A DNA stretch of 64,000 nt. It comes from Shewanella marina JCM 15074 (GTDB taxonomy: Bacteria; Pseudomonadota; Gammaproteobacteria; Enterobacterales; Shewanellaceae). The position numbers were made by a program, and so were the translations under genes. The number at the start of each line of letters is the position of its first letter. Position 1 is the first letter of the stretch. Positions 1 to 10,030 of this stretch are shown piece after piece. The stretch covers positions 82,157-146,156 of the forward strand of contig NZ_BALM01000008.1 of assembly GCF_000614975.1 (NCBI RefSeq), read 5' to 3'. The notes below the pieces were generated by a model that saw only the letters and a program-made list of their open reading frames with translations, ran no database searches and had not been told where the DNA came from.

Positions 1-180
1 TTAGTATTGGCTGGCTTTGGCATCAGTTTTTTGCCAGATGGCTTAATTGAAGATGAGCCAAGATTGGCGCAAGTGGCTTTTGATGGCCCGAGAATGTTCC
101 GCCGAATTGGCCTTTGTTACCCATCTCATCAAACCTCTCAACCTGCTTTAGCACGATTAATTAGCGGCTTAGCTCAGTAG
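1..180 (+). CDS. LysR-type transcriptional regulator, C-terminal fragment
   Basis: Only the last 59 residues are inside the window, so there is no start codon. The frame ends with TAG after ...LARLISGLAQ. The segment (LVLAGFGISFLPDGLIEDE, then a stretch with RRIGLCYPSH, then a final helix) looks like the end of a LysR effector-binding domain, where a GxGISFLP strand is common. Regulators of this family bind DNA through an N-terminal helix-turn-helix that is not visible here. The target cannot be inferred; the psr operon downstream is separated by about 340 bases. Confidence 0.6.
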   Translation, partial: LVLAGFGISFLPDGLIEDEPRLAQVAFDGPRMFRRIGLCYPSHQTSQPALARLISGLAQ

Positions 181-521
181 TTTTATAGATTAATAATTAT
201 CAGGTGTTGTTTTTGATAATTATTAATCTATTTTGTAACATATTGAATTATATTGTTTTTAACATTTTTTTAGTCAGTTTTATATTAAAAATCCTCAATT
301 ATTATTAAATATTGACGGCCATGATCTAGATTCCACTTCTGAGGCTATTTCGCTTTTTTTTATTGTGCTGGATCACAGTCACTTTGACGATGTGGTTTAC
401 CACAATACCCCTTCACTATGTATGGATAAATAATTTAGATATTAAATTTATATTTTTTAATAACTAAAAATATGTCGTCATCTAAGAACGGCATCATCCA
501 GAGTGAGTGATGGAGGTCACC
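181..521. other. Intergenic region upstream of psrA
   Basis: About 340 AT-rich bases with no convincing gene. The only structure noted is the TGTG...CACA palindrome at 363-377, in the region expected to hold the psrA promoter. Confidence 0.5.
363..377 (+). promoter_or_regulatory. Possible FNR/CRP-family site upstream of psrA
   Basis: TTGTGCTGGATCACA contains TGTG and CACA arms. The spacing is the 14-base FNR type (TTGAT-N4-ATCAA) rather than the 16-base CRP type, and the left arm is a poor FNR match. It lies about 150 bases before the psrA start, a sensible place for oxygen or carbon control of an anaerobic reductase. Tentative. Confidence 0.3.
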
Positions 522-2806
522 ATGATCAATCTAAATAGCGCAGCTTTTTAAAAGGAGCCGGTGCCAGTGGTGCAACATGTGCCTTAGCCAGTTTAATGCC
601 GGGTTCATTAGCCGCATTAGAAAAAGGCGATTTAAAGGGCGTGTCTGCCGACTACGTTGCTAGTATTTGTGAAATGTGTTCGACCAGATGTCCGATCTCA
701 GCTCGTGTTGTTGATGGCAAGAACGTATTCATTGGTGGTAACAAAGAAGCCAAAGCGTTTGGTGGTAAAGTGTGTGCTCGTGGTGGTGCAGGCCATAGCA
801 TGCTTTATGATCCGCAGCGTATTGTTAAGCCTTTACGTCGAGTGGGTGAACGTGGCGAAGGTAAGTGGCAGGAGATTTCATGGGATGAAGCCTATGAGAT
901 GATGGCGACTAACTTAAATGACATTAAACAAAAGCATGGTGCTGAAGCCGTTGCTTTCTCGTCAAAATCAGGTTCGCTTTCAGGGCACCTGTTCCATTTA
1001 GCTAAAGCATTTGGTAGCCCAAATACATTTACCCATGCGACAACTTGTCCGGGTGCATATGTCATTGCTGCTAAGGCAATTTTTGGTACCAAGCTTAAGC
1101 GTGATTTAGGTAACTCAAAGTATATTATCAACTTTGGTCATAACCTTTATGAAGGCATCAACATGTCAGAAACACGTGGCATGATGAAAGCACAAATGGA
1201 TAAAGGCGCCAAACTTGTGGTATTTGAACCACGCTTCTCAATTGTGGCCGATAAAGCTGATGAATGGTACGCCATCCGTCCGGGCACCGATGTGGCCGTT
1301 GCGTTAGCCATGTGTCATGTATTGATTGAAGACAACCTGTACGATAAAGCGTTTGTGGCGCAATACGTTGAAGGCTTTGATGAATTTGCCAAAGAAGTGA
1401 AGGCTTATACGCCTGAGTGGGCTGAAACTATTTCTGATGTGCCTGCTGCTGATATTCGTCGTATTACTCATGAATATGCTGCATGTGCGCCGCACGCTTG
1501 TGTTGACTTTGGCCATCGTGCGACTTTCACCACTGAAGAATTTGAAATGCGTCGTGCCTTGTATGCTGCCAATATTCTGATTGGTAACATTGAGCGTAAA
1601 GGTGGTATTTACCTCGGTAAAAAAGCACCTGCTTACAACAAGTTTGCTGGTGAAGCGGTTGCCCCTGTTTTAGCCAAACCGGGCGTGAAAAATCTGCCTA
1701 AGATTACTGCTAAACGTATCGACCAAGTGGACGAACAGTTCTCTATGGTGTGGTCATCAGGTGGCGTATATCAGTCGATTCTCGATGCCACCCTTGAAGC
1801 TGTGCCATATCAGTTACGTGGCTGGGTAATGAGCCGTACTAACCCTATGCAAACCATGACCGATCGTAATCGCGTGGTTGAAGCAATGTTGAAGCTTGAT
1901 TTCATTGCGGTATGCGATGTTTATATCAGTGAAACTGCTGCTTATGCCGATTTGATCCTACCTGAATCAACCTACCTTGAGCGTGATGAAGAGATTGCCG
2001 ATAAGTCAGGTAAAAATCCTGGCTACTATGTGCGTCAACGCGTAGTGGAAGTGATTGGTGATACTAAACCGTCATGGCAGATCTTTAAAGAAGCTGGCGA
2101 GGCGATGGGCTTAGGTCAGTATTTCCCATGGCAAAACATGGAAACCTTGCAGTTAATGCAGGTCAATAAAGATCATCAATTATTGAAACAGATTAAAGAC
2201 TTAGGCTTTGTCACTTATGGTCAGCCATTGATGTTACGTGAGCCTAGTATGGTGTCTAAGTTCGCCGCGACTTACAGCAATGCGCGTGAGATGGACGAAG
2301 ATGGCACTTATGGCAGCGCGTTAAGCTTCAAAACCCCTTCTGGCAAGATTGAATTGTCATCAACCAAGGTTGAAAAAATGGCGCCGGGTCGTGGTGTTAT
2401 CCGCTATCGACCGGTTGAATTAAAGCAAGCTGATGAGCTTTATTTCATCCAAGGTAAAGTTGCTGTGCATACCAATGCAGGCTCACAAAATGTGCCTATG
2501 TTGAGTCAGTTAATGTCTGATAACGCGGTTTGGATCCATCCAGTTACGGCCGGTGCGTTAGGCATTCAACATGGTGATGCTATTACGCTAACCAGCAGTG
2601 TCGGTACTGAAAAAGGTCAGGCGTTAGTGACGCCAGGTATTCGTCAAGACACCGTATTTGCGTACATGGGCTTTGGTTCAAAGAACAAAGAATTGGCTCG
2701 TGCCGTAGGCAAAGGCGTGCATTGTGGCAACTTGCTACCACATAAGACCTCACCTGTTACGGGTATGAACGTCCACACCACTGGCGTTAAGTTAGCTAAA
2801 GCTTAG
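522..2806 (+). CDS. psrA: Polysulfide/thiosulfate reductase molybdopterin subunit PsrA (PhsA-like), apparent frameshift in Tat signal
   Basis: Catalytic molybdopterin-guanine-dinucleotide subunit of a periplasmic polysulfide or thiosulfate reductase. The intact part is 736 residues from 596. Counting from 596, Cys25, Cys28, Cys32 and Cys60 form the N-terminal [4Fe-4S] motif (CEMCSTRC...C), and Cys151 in TTCPGAY is the expected Mo ligand. The true start is probably ATG 522, preceded by GGAGG. From there the reading gives MINLN, then one base is missing around 537-539, after which RSFLKGAGASGATCALASL joins the intact frame. Adding one base restores a twin-arginine signal of the type NRRSFLKG. 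psrB starts 11 bases downstream and psrC follows. Whether the substrate is polysulfide or thiosulfate cannot be decided from sequence alone. Confidence 0.85.
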
Positions 2807-2817
2807 GGAGAATATTC

Positions 2818-3390
2818 ATGAGTCAACGTTATGTCATCGTTCATGATGAAAACAAATGTATAGGCTGCCAAGCATGTAGTGTTGCTTGTCGCAGTGAAAA
2901 TAATGTACCAGATGGCGTGTCACGCCTACAGGTGCATATTCAAGGGCCATTTGGTGAAGCACCAAATTTACACTTTAAATACCACCGTATGTCATGTCAG
3001 CAATGTGAAAATGCACCTTGTGTGACGGTATGTCCAACGGGCGCAGCTTATATTGGCGATGATGGTATCGTATCGATTAAACCTGAAAAGTGTGTGGGTT
3101 GTATGTATTGCGTGGCGGCCTGTCCGTACAAAGTGCGCTTTATGAACCCAGAAACGAAAGTGGCTGACAAGTGTAATTTCTGTAAAGACACGCGTTTAGC
3201 TCGCGGTGAGCAGCCTGCATGTGTGGACGTATGTCCTACCGATGCTTTGGTGTTCGGCGATACCAATGACAACAACAGCCAAGTGGCGAAAATGTTGTTG
3301 CAACGTGCAAATTATCAAGACAGTACTCATCTTGGTACCAAACCAAGAGTTTATCGTATCCCAACTAAGAAAGGGGGCATTGTGTCATGA
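2818..3390 (+). CDS. psrB: PsrB, 4Fe-4S electron-transfer subunit of polysulfide/thiosulfate reductase
   Basis: A 190-residue ferredoxin-like protein of the DmsB/PsrB type that passes electrons from the membrane subunit to PsrA. Cys groups are visible in four clusters: CIGCQACSVAC near residue 14, CQQCENAPCVTVCP near 61, CVGCMYCVAACP near 93, and CNFCKD plus CVDVCP near 121-140. This is the usual arrangement for four [4Fe-4S] centres. There is no signal peptide, as expected for a subunit exported together with the Tat-bearing PsrA. It follows psrA by 11 bases, with GGGAG before its ATG, and its end overlaps the psrC start by 4 bases. Confidence 0.9.
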   Translation: MSQRYVIVHDENKCIGCQACSVACRSENNVPDGVSRLQVHIQGPFGEAPNLHFKYHRMSCQQCENAPCVTVCPTGAAYIGDDGIVSIKPEKCVGCMYCVAACPYKVRFMNPETKVADKCNFCKDTRLARGEQPACVDVCPTDALVFGDTNDNNSQVAKMLLQRANYQDSTHLGTKPRVYRIPTKKGGIVS

Positions 3391-4331
3391 ACAATACTTG
3401 GGGCGATGTAGCACAATATGATCCGGTCACATGGAATTGGATTATTGCAATTTATCTATTTATGGCCGGTTTGTCTGCGGGCAGTTTATTGATTGGCTTA
3501 GGTTTGCGTTGGTGGTCAAACACTGATGATAAATCAGAGTCAGCTATTTTAAAGGCGGCAGCACTGATAGCACCAGTTGCCATCTGTATTGGTCTTGCTT
3601 GTTTGGTGTTTGACTTAACCAAACCATTCCATTTTTGGTTGATTCTAATTAACTATAATTTTGAATCCGTGATGGCTATTGGTGTGGCGGTACTACTGTT
3701 CTATATTCCGCTAACATTTGCTTATGCATTAATGGTATTACGTGATGAATTAGCACAGTGGAAGTTAGGCTTCCTTACGCCGATTGCAACTATGTTACTA
3801 CCATGGCGCAAACCGATTGAATTGGTGATGTTTGTATTGGCATTAGGTGTGGGCGCTTATACTGGCTTCTTATTGTCAGCAATGAATGCTTATCCGATGC
3901 TAAACACTGCCGTACTACCTGCGTTATTCCTTGTTTCAGGTTTATCAGCAGGTGCAGCAGCAAATACATTAGTGGCACTATTGATGTTTAATTCAAACGG
4001 TCATGAGCCACACATGAAAACCATGCATGGTATGGAACTGCCAGTGGTATTTGCTGAAATGACCTTTATCTTTATGTTGTTCTGCGCGCTTTATTTTAAA
4101 GGTGGCGCAGCAGCGATGGCATTAGCATCGTTAACGACGGGGGTATGGGCGGTTGTATTCTGGGTTGGTGTAGTCGCGATTGGTTTTGGTATTCCATTAC
4201 TGTCAATGCTAATGCCTGCGCACAGTCGTCATACCAAAGGTGCAATGGTGACGGTAGCTTGTGCAAGTCTTGCAGGTGTACTTGCACTACGTCACTTCAT
4301 TATCTATGCAGGTCAAAGCTATATCAGCTAA
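3387..4331 (+). CDS. psrC: PsrC/NrfD-family quinol-oxidising membrane anchor
   Basis: A 314-residue integral membrane protein with about eight hydrophobic segments, beginning NTWGDVAQYDPVTWNWIIAI. It belongs to the NrfD/PsrC family, which anchors the PsrAB dimer on the periplasmic side of the inner membrane and oxidises menaquinol. The ATG overlaps the end of psrB (ATGA-type coupling), so the three genes form one translationally coupled operon. A strong terminator follows at 4362. Confidence 0.9.
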   Translation: MNNTWGDVAQYDPVTWNWIIAIYLFMAGLSAGSLLIGLGLRWWSNTDDKSESAILKAAALIAPVAICIGLACLVFDLTKPFHFWLILINYNFESVMAIGVAVLLFYIPLTFAYALMVLRDELAQWKLGFLTPIATMLLPWRKPIELVMFVLALGVGAYTGFLLSAMNAYPMLNTAVLPALFLVSGLSAGAAANTLVALLMFNSNGHEPHMKTMHGMELPVVFAEMTFIFMLFCALYFKGGAAAMALASLTTGVWAVVFWVGVVAIGFGIPLLSMLMPAHSRHTKGAMVTVACASLAGVLALRHFIIYAGQSYIS

Positions 4332-4361
4332 TAATGAAGCAATGATTTGTTGTTGATGATT

Positions 4362-4387
4362 GGCGAACCTAATGGGTTCGCCTTTTT
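4362..4387 (+). terminator. Rho-independent terminator of psrABC
   Basis: GGCGAACC-TAAT-GGGTTCGCC followed by TTTTTT; a near-perfect 8-9 bp GC-rich stem directly after psrC. Confidence 0.9.
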
Positions 4388-4400
4388 TATTTTGGCTGCA

Positions 4401-4432
4401 AATAAAAAGACACAAGCGTGAACTTGTGTCTT
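4401..4432 (-). terminator. Rho-independent terminator of metJ
   Basis: On the minus strand AAGACACAAG-TTCACG-CTTGTGTCTT is followed by TTTATTT. It is a 10 bp perfect stem placed 32 bases after the metJ stop. Confidence 0.85.
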
Positions 4433-4464
4433 AATTAATCGTATCGATAACGGTGATGAGGAAG

Positions 4465-4779
4465 CTAGTCTAGCTCTTCCCACTCGATGCCCAGCTCATC
4501 CATAATACGTTTGGCATCCGCAGGGATACAATCAGGTTTATCTTTTGATAAATCTTGATCGTTAGGCAGCGGCTGACCTGTGTAAGCATGTAAAAATGCT
4601 TCACATAATAATTCGCTATTGGTGGCATGGCGTAAATTATTGACTTGGCGGCGGGTGCGCTCGTCAGTTAATACTTTTAGCACTTTTAACGGAATTGATA
4701 CGGTAACTTTTTTTACCTGTTCATTCTTTTTACCGTGTTCAGCGTAAGGGCTGATGTAATCGCCATTCCATTCAGTCAT
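4465..4779 (-). CDS. metJ: Methionine repressor MetJ
   Basis: A 104-residue ribbon-helix-helix repressor. With S-adenosylmethionine as corepressor, MetJ binds tandem met boxes (AGACGTCT) to shut off methionine biosynthesis. The sequence is recognisable along its whole length: [19 protein letters not shown] is the DNA-contacting beta strand and first helix, followed by [20 protein letters not shown]. Length equals the family norm. It is transcribed divergently from metB, and the 232-base gap holds two groups of met boxes, so metJ is probably self-regulated. Confidence 0.97.
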   Translation of the reverse strand: MTEWNGDYISPYAEHGKKNEQVKKVTVSIPLKVLKVLTDERTRRQVNNLRHATNSELLCEAFLHAYTGQPLPNDQDLSKDKPDCIPADAKRIMDELGIEWEELD

Positions 4780-4888
4780 TGACTCACCTGTTTATACTTA
4801 AATACGCAGCAGATTTTAAAGGGTTTCTGGTCGCAGTCAAATAAATGACCACATTTTCGATACCAGTATTACAGATTTCTTTACATTT

Positions 4889-4912
4889 AGACGTCTAAAC
4901 ATCCAAACATCT
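4889..4912. promoter_or_regulatory. MetJ operator: three tandem met boxes between metJ and metB
   Basis: AGACGTCT (perfect), AAACATCC and AAACATCT lie head to tail on an 8-base repeat, as MetJ dimers require. The group is 110 bases upstream of metJ and 100 bases upstream of metB. Confidence 0.9.
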
Positions 4913-4943
4913 ATTGACCCTATGAAAATGGTTAGGTACATTT

Positions 4944-4959
4944 AGACGTCTAGACATCT
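4944..4959. promoter_or_regulatory. MetJ operator: second met-box pair near metB
   Basis: AGACGTCT-AGACATCT: one perfect and one 7/8 box in tandem, 52 bases before the metB ATG. A weaker box (TACATTT) may extend it upstream. Together with the 4889 group it should allow separate repression of the two divergent promoters. Confidence 0.9.
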
Positions 4960-5011
4960 TATCATAGATTTTTAGTTAATATAAATCTCAAATGCAGGAG
5001 CTGGAGAAATT

Positions 5012-6190
5012 ATGTCAACACGTCAATTTGCCACAACCGCTGTACGCCAAGGAATCGAATCGGACAGTCAATATGGCGCAGTGGTGCCGCCAATATATTT
5101 GTCGACCAATTATTCGTTTGACGGTCATGCAACTCCGCGAGATTACGATTATAGCCGTAGTGGCAATCCAACCCGAGATCAATTAGCGGCGACACTCGCA
5201 CAATTAGAGCAGGGTCACAGTGCTGTGATTACCAGTACGGGAATGGCTGCGATTACCTTGATCACCAGTTTATTAACGCCCAATGATCTATTGATTGTGC
5301 CACATGATTGTTACGGTGGCAGTTTCCGTTTATTTACCCACCTTGCCGCCAAAGGGGCATTTAAGTTAGCCATCGTTGATCAAACTGATCGCCAAGCGTT
5401 GGCCGCTGCAATTGCGCAGAAGCCTAAGATGGTTTGGCTTGAAACGCCTTCTAATCCGCTACTACGTATTGTTGATATTACAGCCATTGCTAAGCAGACC
5501 CATGCGGTTGGTGGTCTATGCGTGGTCGATAACACCTTTTTATCACCCGCCTTACAGCAACCGTTAACATTAGGTGCAGATATCGTGATGCATTCATCGA
5601 CCAAATATATCAATGGCCATAGCGATGTGGTTGGTGGTGTGGTGATTGCAAAAGATGAGCCGTTATCGGAGCAGTTACATTGGTGGTCAAATACATTGGG
5701 ACTAACAGGCTCAGCTTTTGATAGTTATCTCACCTTAAGAGGGCTGCGGACATTGGCGGTGCGGATAAAACAGCATCAAGCAAACGCAGCTGCTATTGTT
5801 GAGTTATTAATTCATAGTGATGTGGTCGCCAAAGTTTATTATCCCGGTTTAAGTTCACATCCAGGACATGACATAGCTACAAGACAGCAGCAGGGTTTTG
5901 GTGGCATGATAAGTTTTGAATTAGTGGGCGGTGACAATGAAGTTGCTGCGTTTATTGGTGAGTTACAACATTTTTCATTAGCGGAAAGCCTAGGTGGCGT
6001 AGAGAGTTTAATTGCGGTGCCGGCAACGATGACACATCGCGCCATGGCTGAAGAAGCTCGGCTAGCTGCGGGAGTGACCGCAGGTTTACTACGATTATCT
6101 GTAGGAATTGAAGATATTGCCGATTTAGCTAATGACATTAATGCTGGCTTACGTGCCGTGGCAATACTGGCACAACAGGAGAACTCTTAA
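5012..6190 (+). CDS. metB: Cystathionine gamma-synthase MetB
   Basis: A 392-residue PLP enzyme that joins O-succinylhomoserine and cysteine into cystathionine, the first committed transsulfuration step. The MHSSTKYINGHSD motif places the PLP lysine at Lys198, and YSRSGNPTRDQLA near residue 47 is the family phosphate-binding region. GGAG precedes the ATG. The gene is under the met boxes at 4889 and 4944 and overlaps the metL start by one base (TAATG). The neighbours metL, metJ and metF make MetB the best choice among related Cys/Met-metabolism enzymes. Confidence 0.93.
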   Translation: MSTRQFATTAVRQGIESDSQYGAVVPPIYLSTNYSFDGHATPRDYDYSRSGNPTRDQLAATLAQLEQGHSAVITSTGMAAITLITSLLTPNDLLIVPHDCYGGSFRLFTHLAAKGAFKLAIVDQTDRQALAAAIAQKPKMVWLETPSNPLLRIVDITAIAKQTHAVGGLCVVDNTFLSPALQQPLTLGADIVMHSSTKYINGHSDVVGGVVIAKDEPLSEQLHWWSNTLGLTGSAFDSYLTLRGLRTLAVRIKQHQANAAAIVELLIHSDVVAKVYYPGLSSHPGHDIATRQQQGFGGMISFELVGGDNEVAAFIGELQHFSLAESLGGVESLIAVPATMTHRAMAEEARLAAGVTAGLLRLSVGIEDIADLANDINAGLRAVAILAQQENS

Positions 6191-8581
6191 TGGGGCGGAT
6201 ACATCTACATAAATTTGGTGGTTCAAGCTTAGCTGATGCAGATTGCTACCGTCGAGTGGTACATATATTACTGACTCATGGTCACAGTGACGATTTAGTG
6301 GTGGTATCTGCGGCAGGCAAAACGACCAATGCTTTGTATCGGTTATTAGCTTAAACAAACGGGTGAATTATGGCAGCAATCGCTCGATGAACTATGCAGT
6401 TACCAGCAAGAATTGATTGAACAGCTATTAAGTCATGAGCAAGCGCAATCACTGCGCGAACGACTATCAAGTGATAAATCTCAGCTAATTAGTATCTTAA
6501 AACTGAGTAACATTAGTCAGTATCGACAAAATCAGTTACTCAGTTTTGGTGAACGATGGTCGGCACAATTAATGGCGGCACTATTGCGCGAATCTGGTGT
6601 GGCTGCGCGTCATTTAGATGCATGTCAGGTATTAGTGGCTGAAGATGGCCCCGTGCCGCAAATTAAAACCGATATTTCACGCCAAAAATTACAGCAGTTT
6701 TTAACAGAGTATCCAGAGCAACGCATCGTTATTACCGGTTTTATTTGTGCCAATGAACAAGGTGATACTTTATTGTTAGGCCGTAATGGTTCCGATTATA
6801 GTGCCACGCTATTAGCGAGTTTAGCCAATATTGGCCGTGTCACCATTTGGACCGATGTGGAAGGTATCTTTAATGCTGATCCCAATAAAATCACGGATGC
6901 TAAATTACTGCATAATTTATCCCTTAATGAAGCGGATAAACTAGCTCATCTAGGTTCACCCGTGCTGCATAGTCGCACCTTAAAACCACTGTTTGATACC
7001 CAAGTGAGCTTAGCGGTTCGCTCCAGTTATGCGCCGCAAACTGAATTTAGTTTAATTTCACCACAAACTGACGCAGCGAGTGCTCCAGTTGTGACCAATC
7101 TCGGTCAAGTGTGTCTATTTTCATTACAATTAGCGGGTAATATTGATGAGCTAAAACGGGCATTTAGCGATGCCGAGATGTTACCGTTAGGCTACTGGCA
7201 ATACGGTGCTAATGATGTGTCATTTGCCTGCACTATGGAGTCTCAGCAGCAGTACAGCGATTTTTTAAATCAACATCATCAAACGTTAGGTATTAACTAT
7301 TTTAGTCAGCAAGACAATTATGGTCTGGTGGCATTAGTGAGTGCGGATGCTAATCTGTATCGCCGTAGCTTTGCACGATTATTGAGTCGAGAAGCATTAC
7401 CTTTATATCAAGATCCTTTGAGTTTAGTGACCTTAGTGCCAATCAAACAAGTTAATGTACTGACCCAAAAAGTACATCGCCGCTGCGCTGGGCCACGTAA
7501 ACGTATTGGCGTGGTGTTGTTTGGCTTGGGGAATATAGGTCAAGCGTGGTTAAGCTTATTTGAACAAGCTGTTACGTCACTCAACCATGAATTAGAAGCC
7601 TCGGTGGAGCTGGTGGGATTGGTGAATTCCAGACAAGCATTGCTCAGTGATCAAGCTATCGATCTAGGCCATTGGCAATCGCAATTTAAGCAGCAAGCGC
7701 AAGCATGGCAATATCCGACATTATTAACGCAATTGTCGCAGCTATCAGCAGATGAGTTAGTGGTGCTAGATATCAGTGCCAGTGAGCAGTTAAGTGCTCA
7801 ATACCCTGCATTTTTTAAACATGGTATTCATATCGTCAGTGCGAATAAACTAGCGGGTTCTGGCCCGTTAGATTTTTATAATAGTTTATTACAGCGATTA
7901 GCGAACAGACGTTTATTTTGGCGTTATAACGCCAGTTGTGGTGCGGGCTTACCTGTACAACATGCACTCAATGATCTGCATAATAGTGGTGATAAAGTCG
8001 CCGCTGTGGGGGGGATTTTCTCAGGTACACTGTGTTGGCTGTTTGAACACTATGATGGGCATGTGCCGTTTTCGCAACTGGTGTTACAAGCGAAAGCGTT
8101 AGGCATTACCGAGCCAGATCCGCGTGACGACCTTTCAGGTAAAGATATGCAGCGTAAGTTGCTTATTCTTGCCCGTGAAATTGGCTTAAATATAGAGCTT
8201 AATGATATTGAGCTTGAGTCGTTAGTGCCCTGTGAATTAGCTCAAGTTTCTGTGACTGAGTTTTTAGCCAATATCAGTCGCTTGGATGAAACGATGTTGG
8301 CTCAATTTAGGCAAGCGCAGTCAGATAATAAAGTATTAAGGTATGTGGCATCACTGGATTTAACTGACGATAAAGTGAGTGCAAAAGTGGCGGTAGAAGC
8401 GGTGGCATTAGATCACCCTTATGCCAATTTAACACCGGGCGATAATGTGTTTGTGATTCGTAGTGGTTTTTATCGAGATAATCCATTAATCATTCGTGGT
8501 CCAGGGGCGGGGCGTGAAGTTACTGCCGCCGCAGTGCAATCAGATTTAGCCCATATTTGTCGGGACTTATTGCAAGAATAA
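6190..8581 (+). pseudogene. metL: Bifunctional aspartokinase/homoserine dehydrogenase II MetL, frameshifted near 6352
   Basis: The N-terminal aspartokinase begins at ATG 6190, overlapping the metB stop, with MGRIHLHKFGGSSLAD (kinase motif KFGGSS), and runs 54 codons to TAA at 6352. The rest continues in the next frame from KQTGELWQQSLDEL onward; 722 residues remain from the first ATG at 6413. A one-base insertion or two-base deletion near 6352 explains the split. The C-terminal homoserine dehydrogenase shows the NAD(P)-binding GLGNIGQAW and the catalytic-region GIFSGTLCWLFE. Repaired, the protein is about 797 residues, close to E. coli MetL. It may be a real lesion or a sequence error, because the remaining 2.2 kb shows no other damage. 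Confidence 0.85.
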
Positions 8582-8589
8582 TCTTTGAT

Positions 8590-8609
8590 TATACCAATTT
8601 GATTAAAGA
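8590..8609. repeat. Solo 20-base end of the MITE-like element
   Basis: TATACCAATTTGATTAAAGA is identical to the first 20 bases of the element at 33924 and to the reversed right end of the copy at 24545. No partner end is nearby, so this is either a relic end or a deletion remnant, sitting just after the metL stop. Confidence 0.7.
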
Positions 8610-8616
8610 ACTAATA

Positions 8617-8640
8617 AAGCCAGCCTCGCGCTGGCTTTTT
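8617..8640 (+). terminator. Rho-independent terminator after metL
   Basis: AGCCAGC-CTCGC-GCTGGCT followed by TTTTT, 37 bases after the metL stop. Confidence 0.9.
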
Positions 8641-8713
8641 GTTAATGCAAAATCGTTGATTGTTAAATAAATGAAAATAGGACTTGACTTGATTGATGAC
8701 TAAGATAGTATTT

Positions 8714-8737
8714 GGACATGTAGACGTCTAAACGTCC
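8714..8737 (+). promoter_or_regulatory. MetJ operator upstream of metF
   Basis: GGACATGT-AGACGTCT-AAACGTCC: three tandem met boxes with a perfect central box, 33 bases before the metF ATG. They are expected to cover the metF promoter. Confidence 0.92.
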
Positions 8738-8760
8738 GGTTGTCATAGGCAGTATCATAG

Positions 8761-9669
<909 letters not shown>

Positions 9670-9675
9670 TGCTCA

Positions 9676-9707
9676 TTTGATGAGTATCGAGCGCGATACT
9701 CATCAAA
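9676..9707 (+). terminator. Perfect 14 bp stem-loop after metF
   Basis: TTTGATGAGTATCG-AGCG-CGATACTCATCAAA. The stem is perfect and starts 7 bases after the metF stop, but no T tract follows, so it may be a processing or stability structure rather than a classical terminator. Confidence 0.5.
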
Positions 9708-9722
9708 TTAAGTTATCAATTT

Positions 9723-9944
9723 ATGCAAACTAAAAATCATTGTCCTCGTTGTCATACATCTAATCAGTGTGCCACTGCCAAAGGGCAAACCATTGAGCAA
9801 TGCTGGTGTATGCATACTGCATTACCTCAATTATCCTCATCAACCAAGTTGTTACTTCCTGATATCGAGCAAGGTTGTTTGTGTGCCACTTGTTGGCAGA
9901 CTCTCGCGCAAATAGACAAATTAGCCAAACCTGTATCGCCGTAA
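9723..9944 (+). CDS. Cysteine-rich CWC-type small protein
   Basis: A 73-residue protein with HCPRCH near the N-terminus, then CWCMH near residue 28 and CLCATCW near residue 52. The CWC tripeptide and paired CxC/CxxC spacing fit the cysteine-rich CWC family, small presumed zinc-binding cytoplasmic proteins of unknown function. It lies 53 bases after metF across a hairpin, so co-transcription is uncertain. Confidence 0.75.
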   Translation: MQTKNHCPRCHTSNQCATAKGQTIEQCWCMHTALPQLSSSTKLLLPDIEQGCLCATCWQTLAQIDKLAKPVSP

Positions 9945-10030
9945 AATATATCTTCTAAAATTTCACTATGTTAATTATTTGTTGTAGCCTGTTTAATAAT
10001 GCAACAACAATCATTATTAATGAGGTGAAG

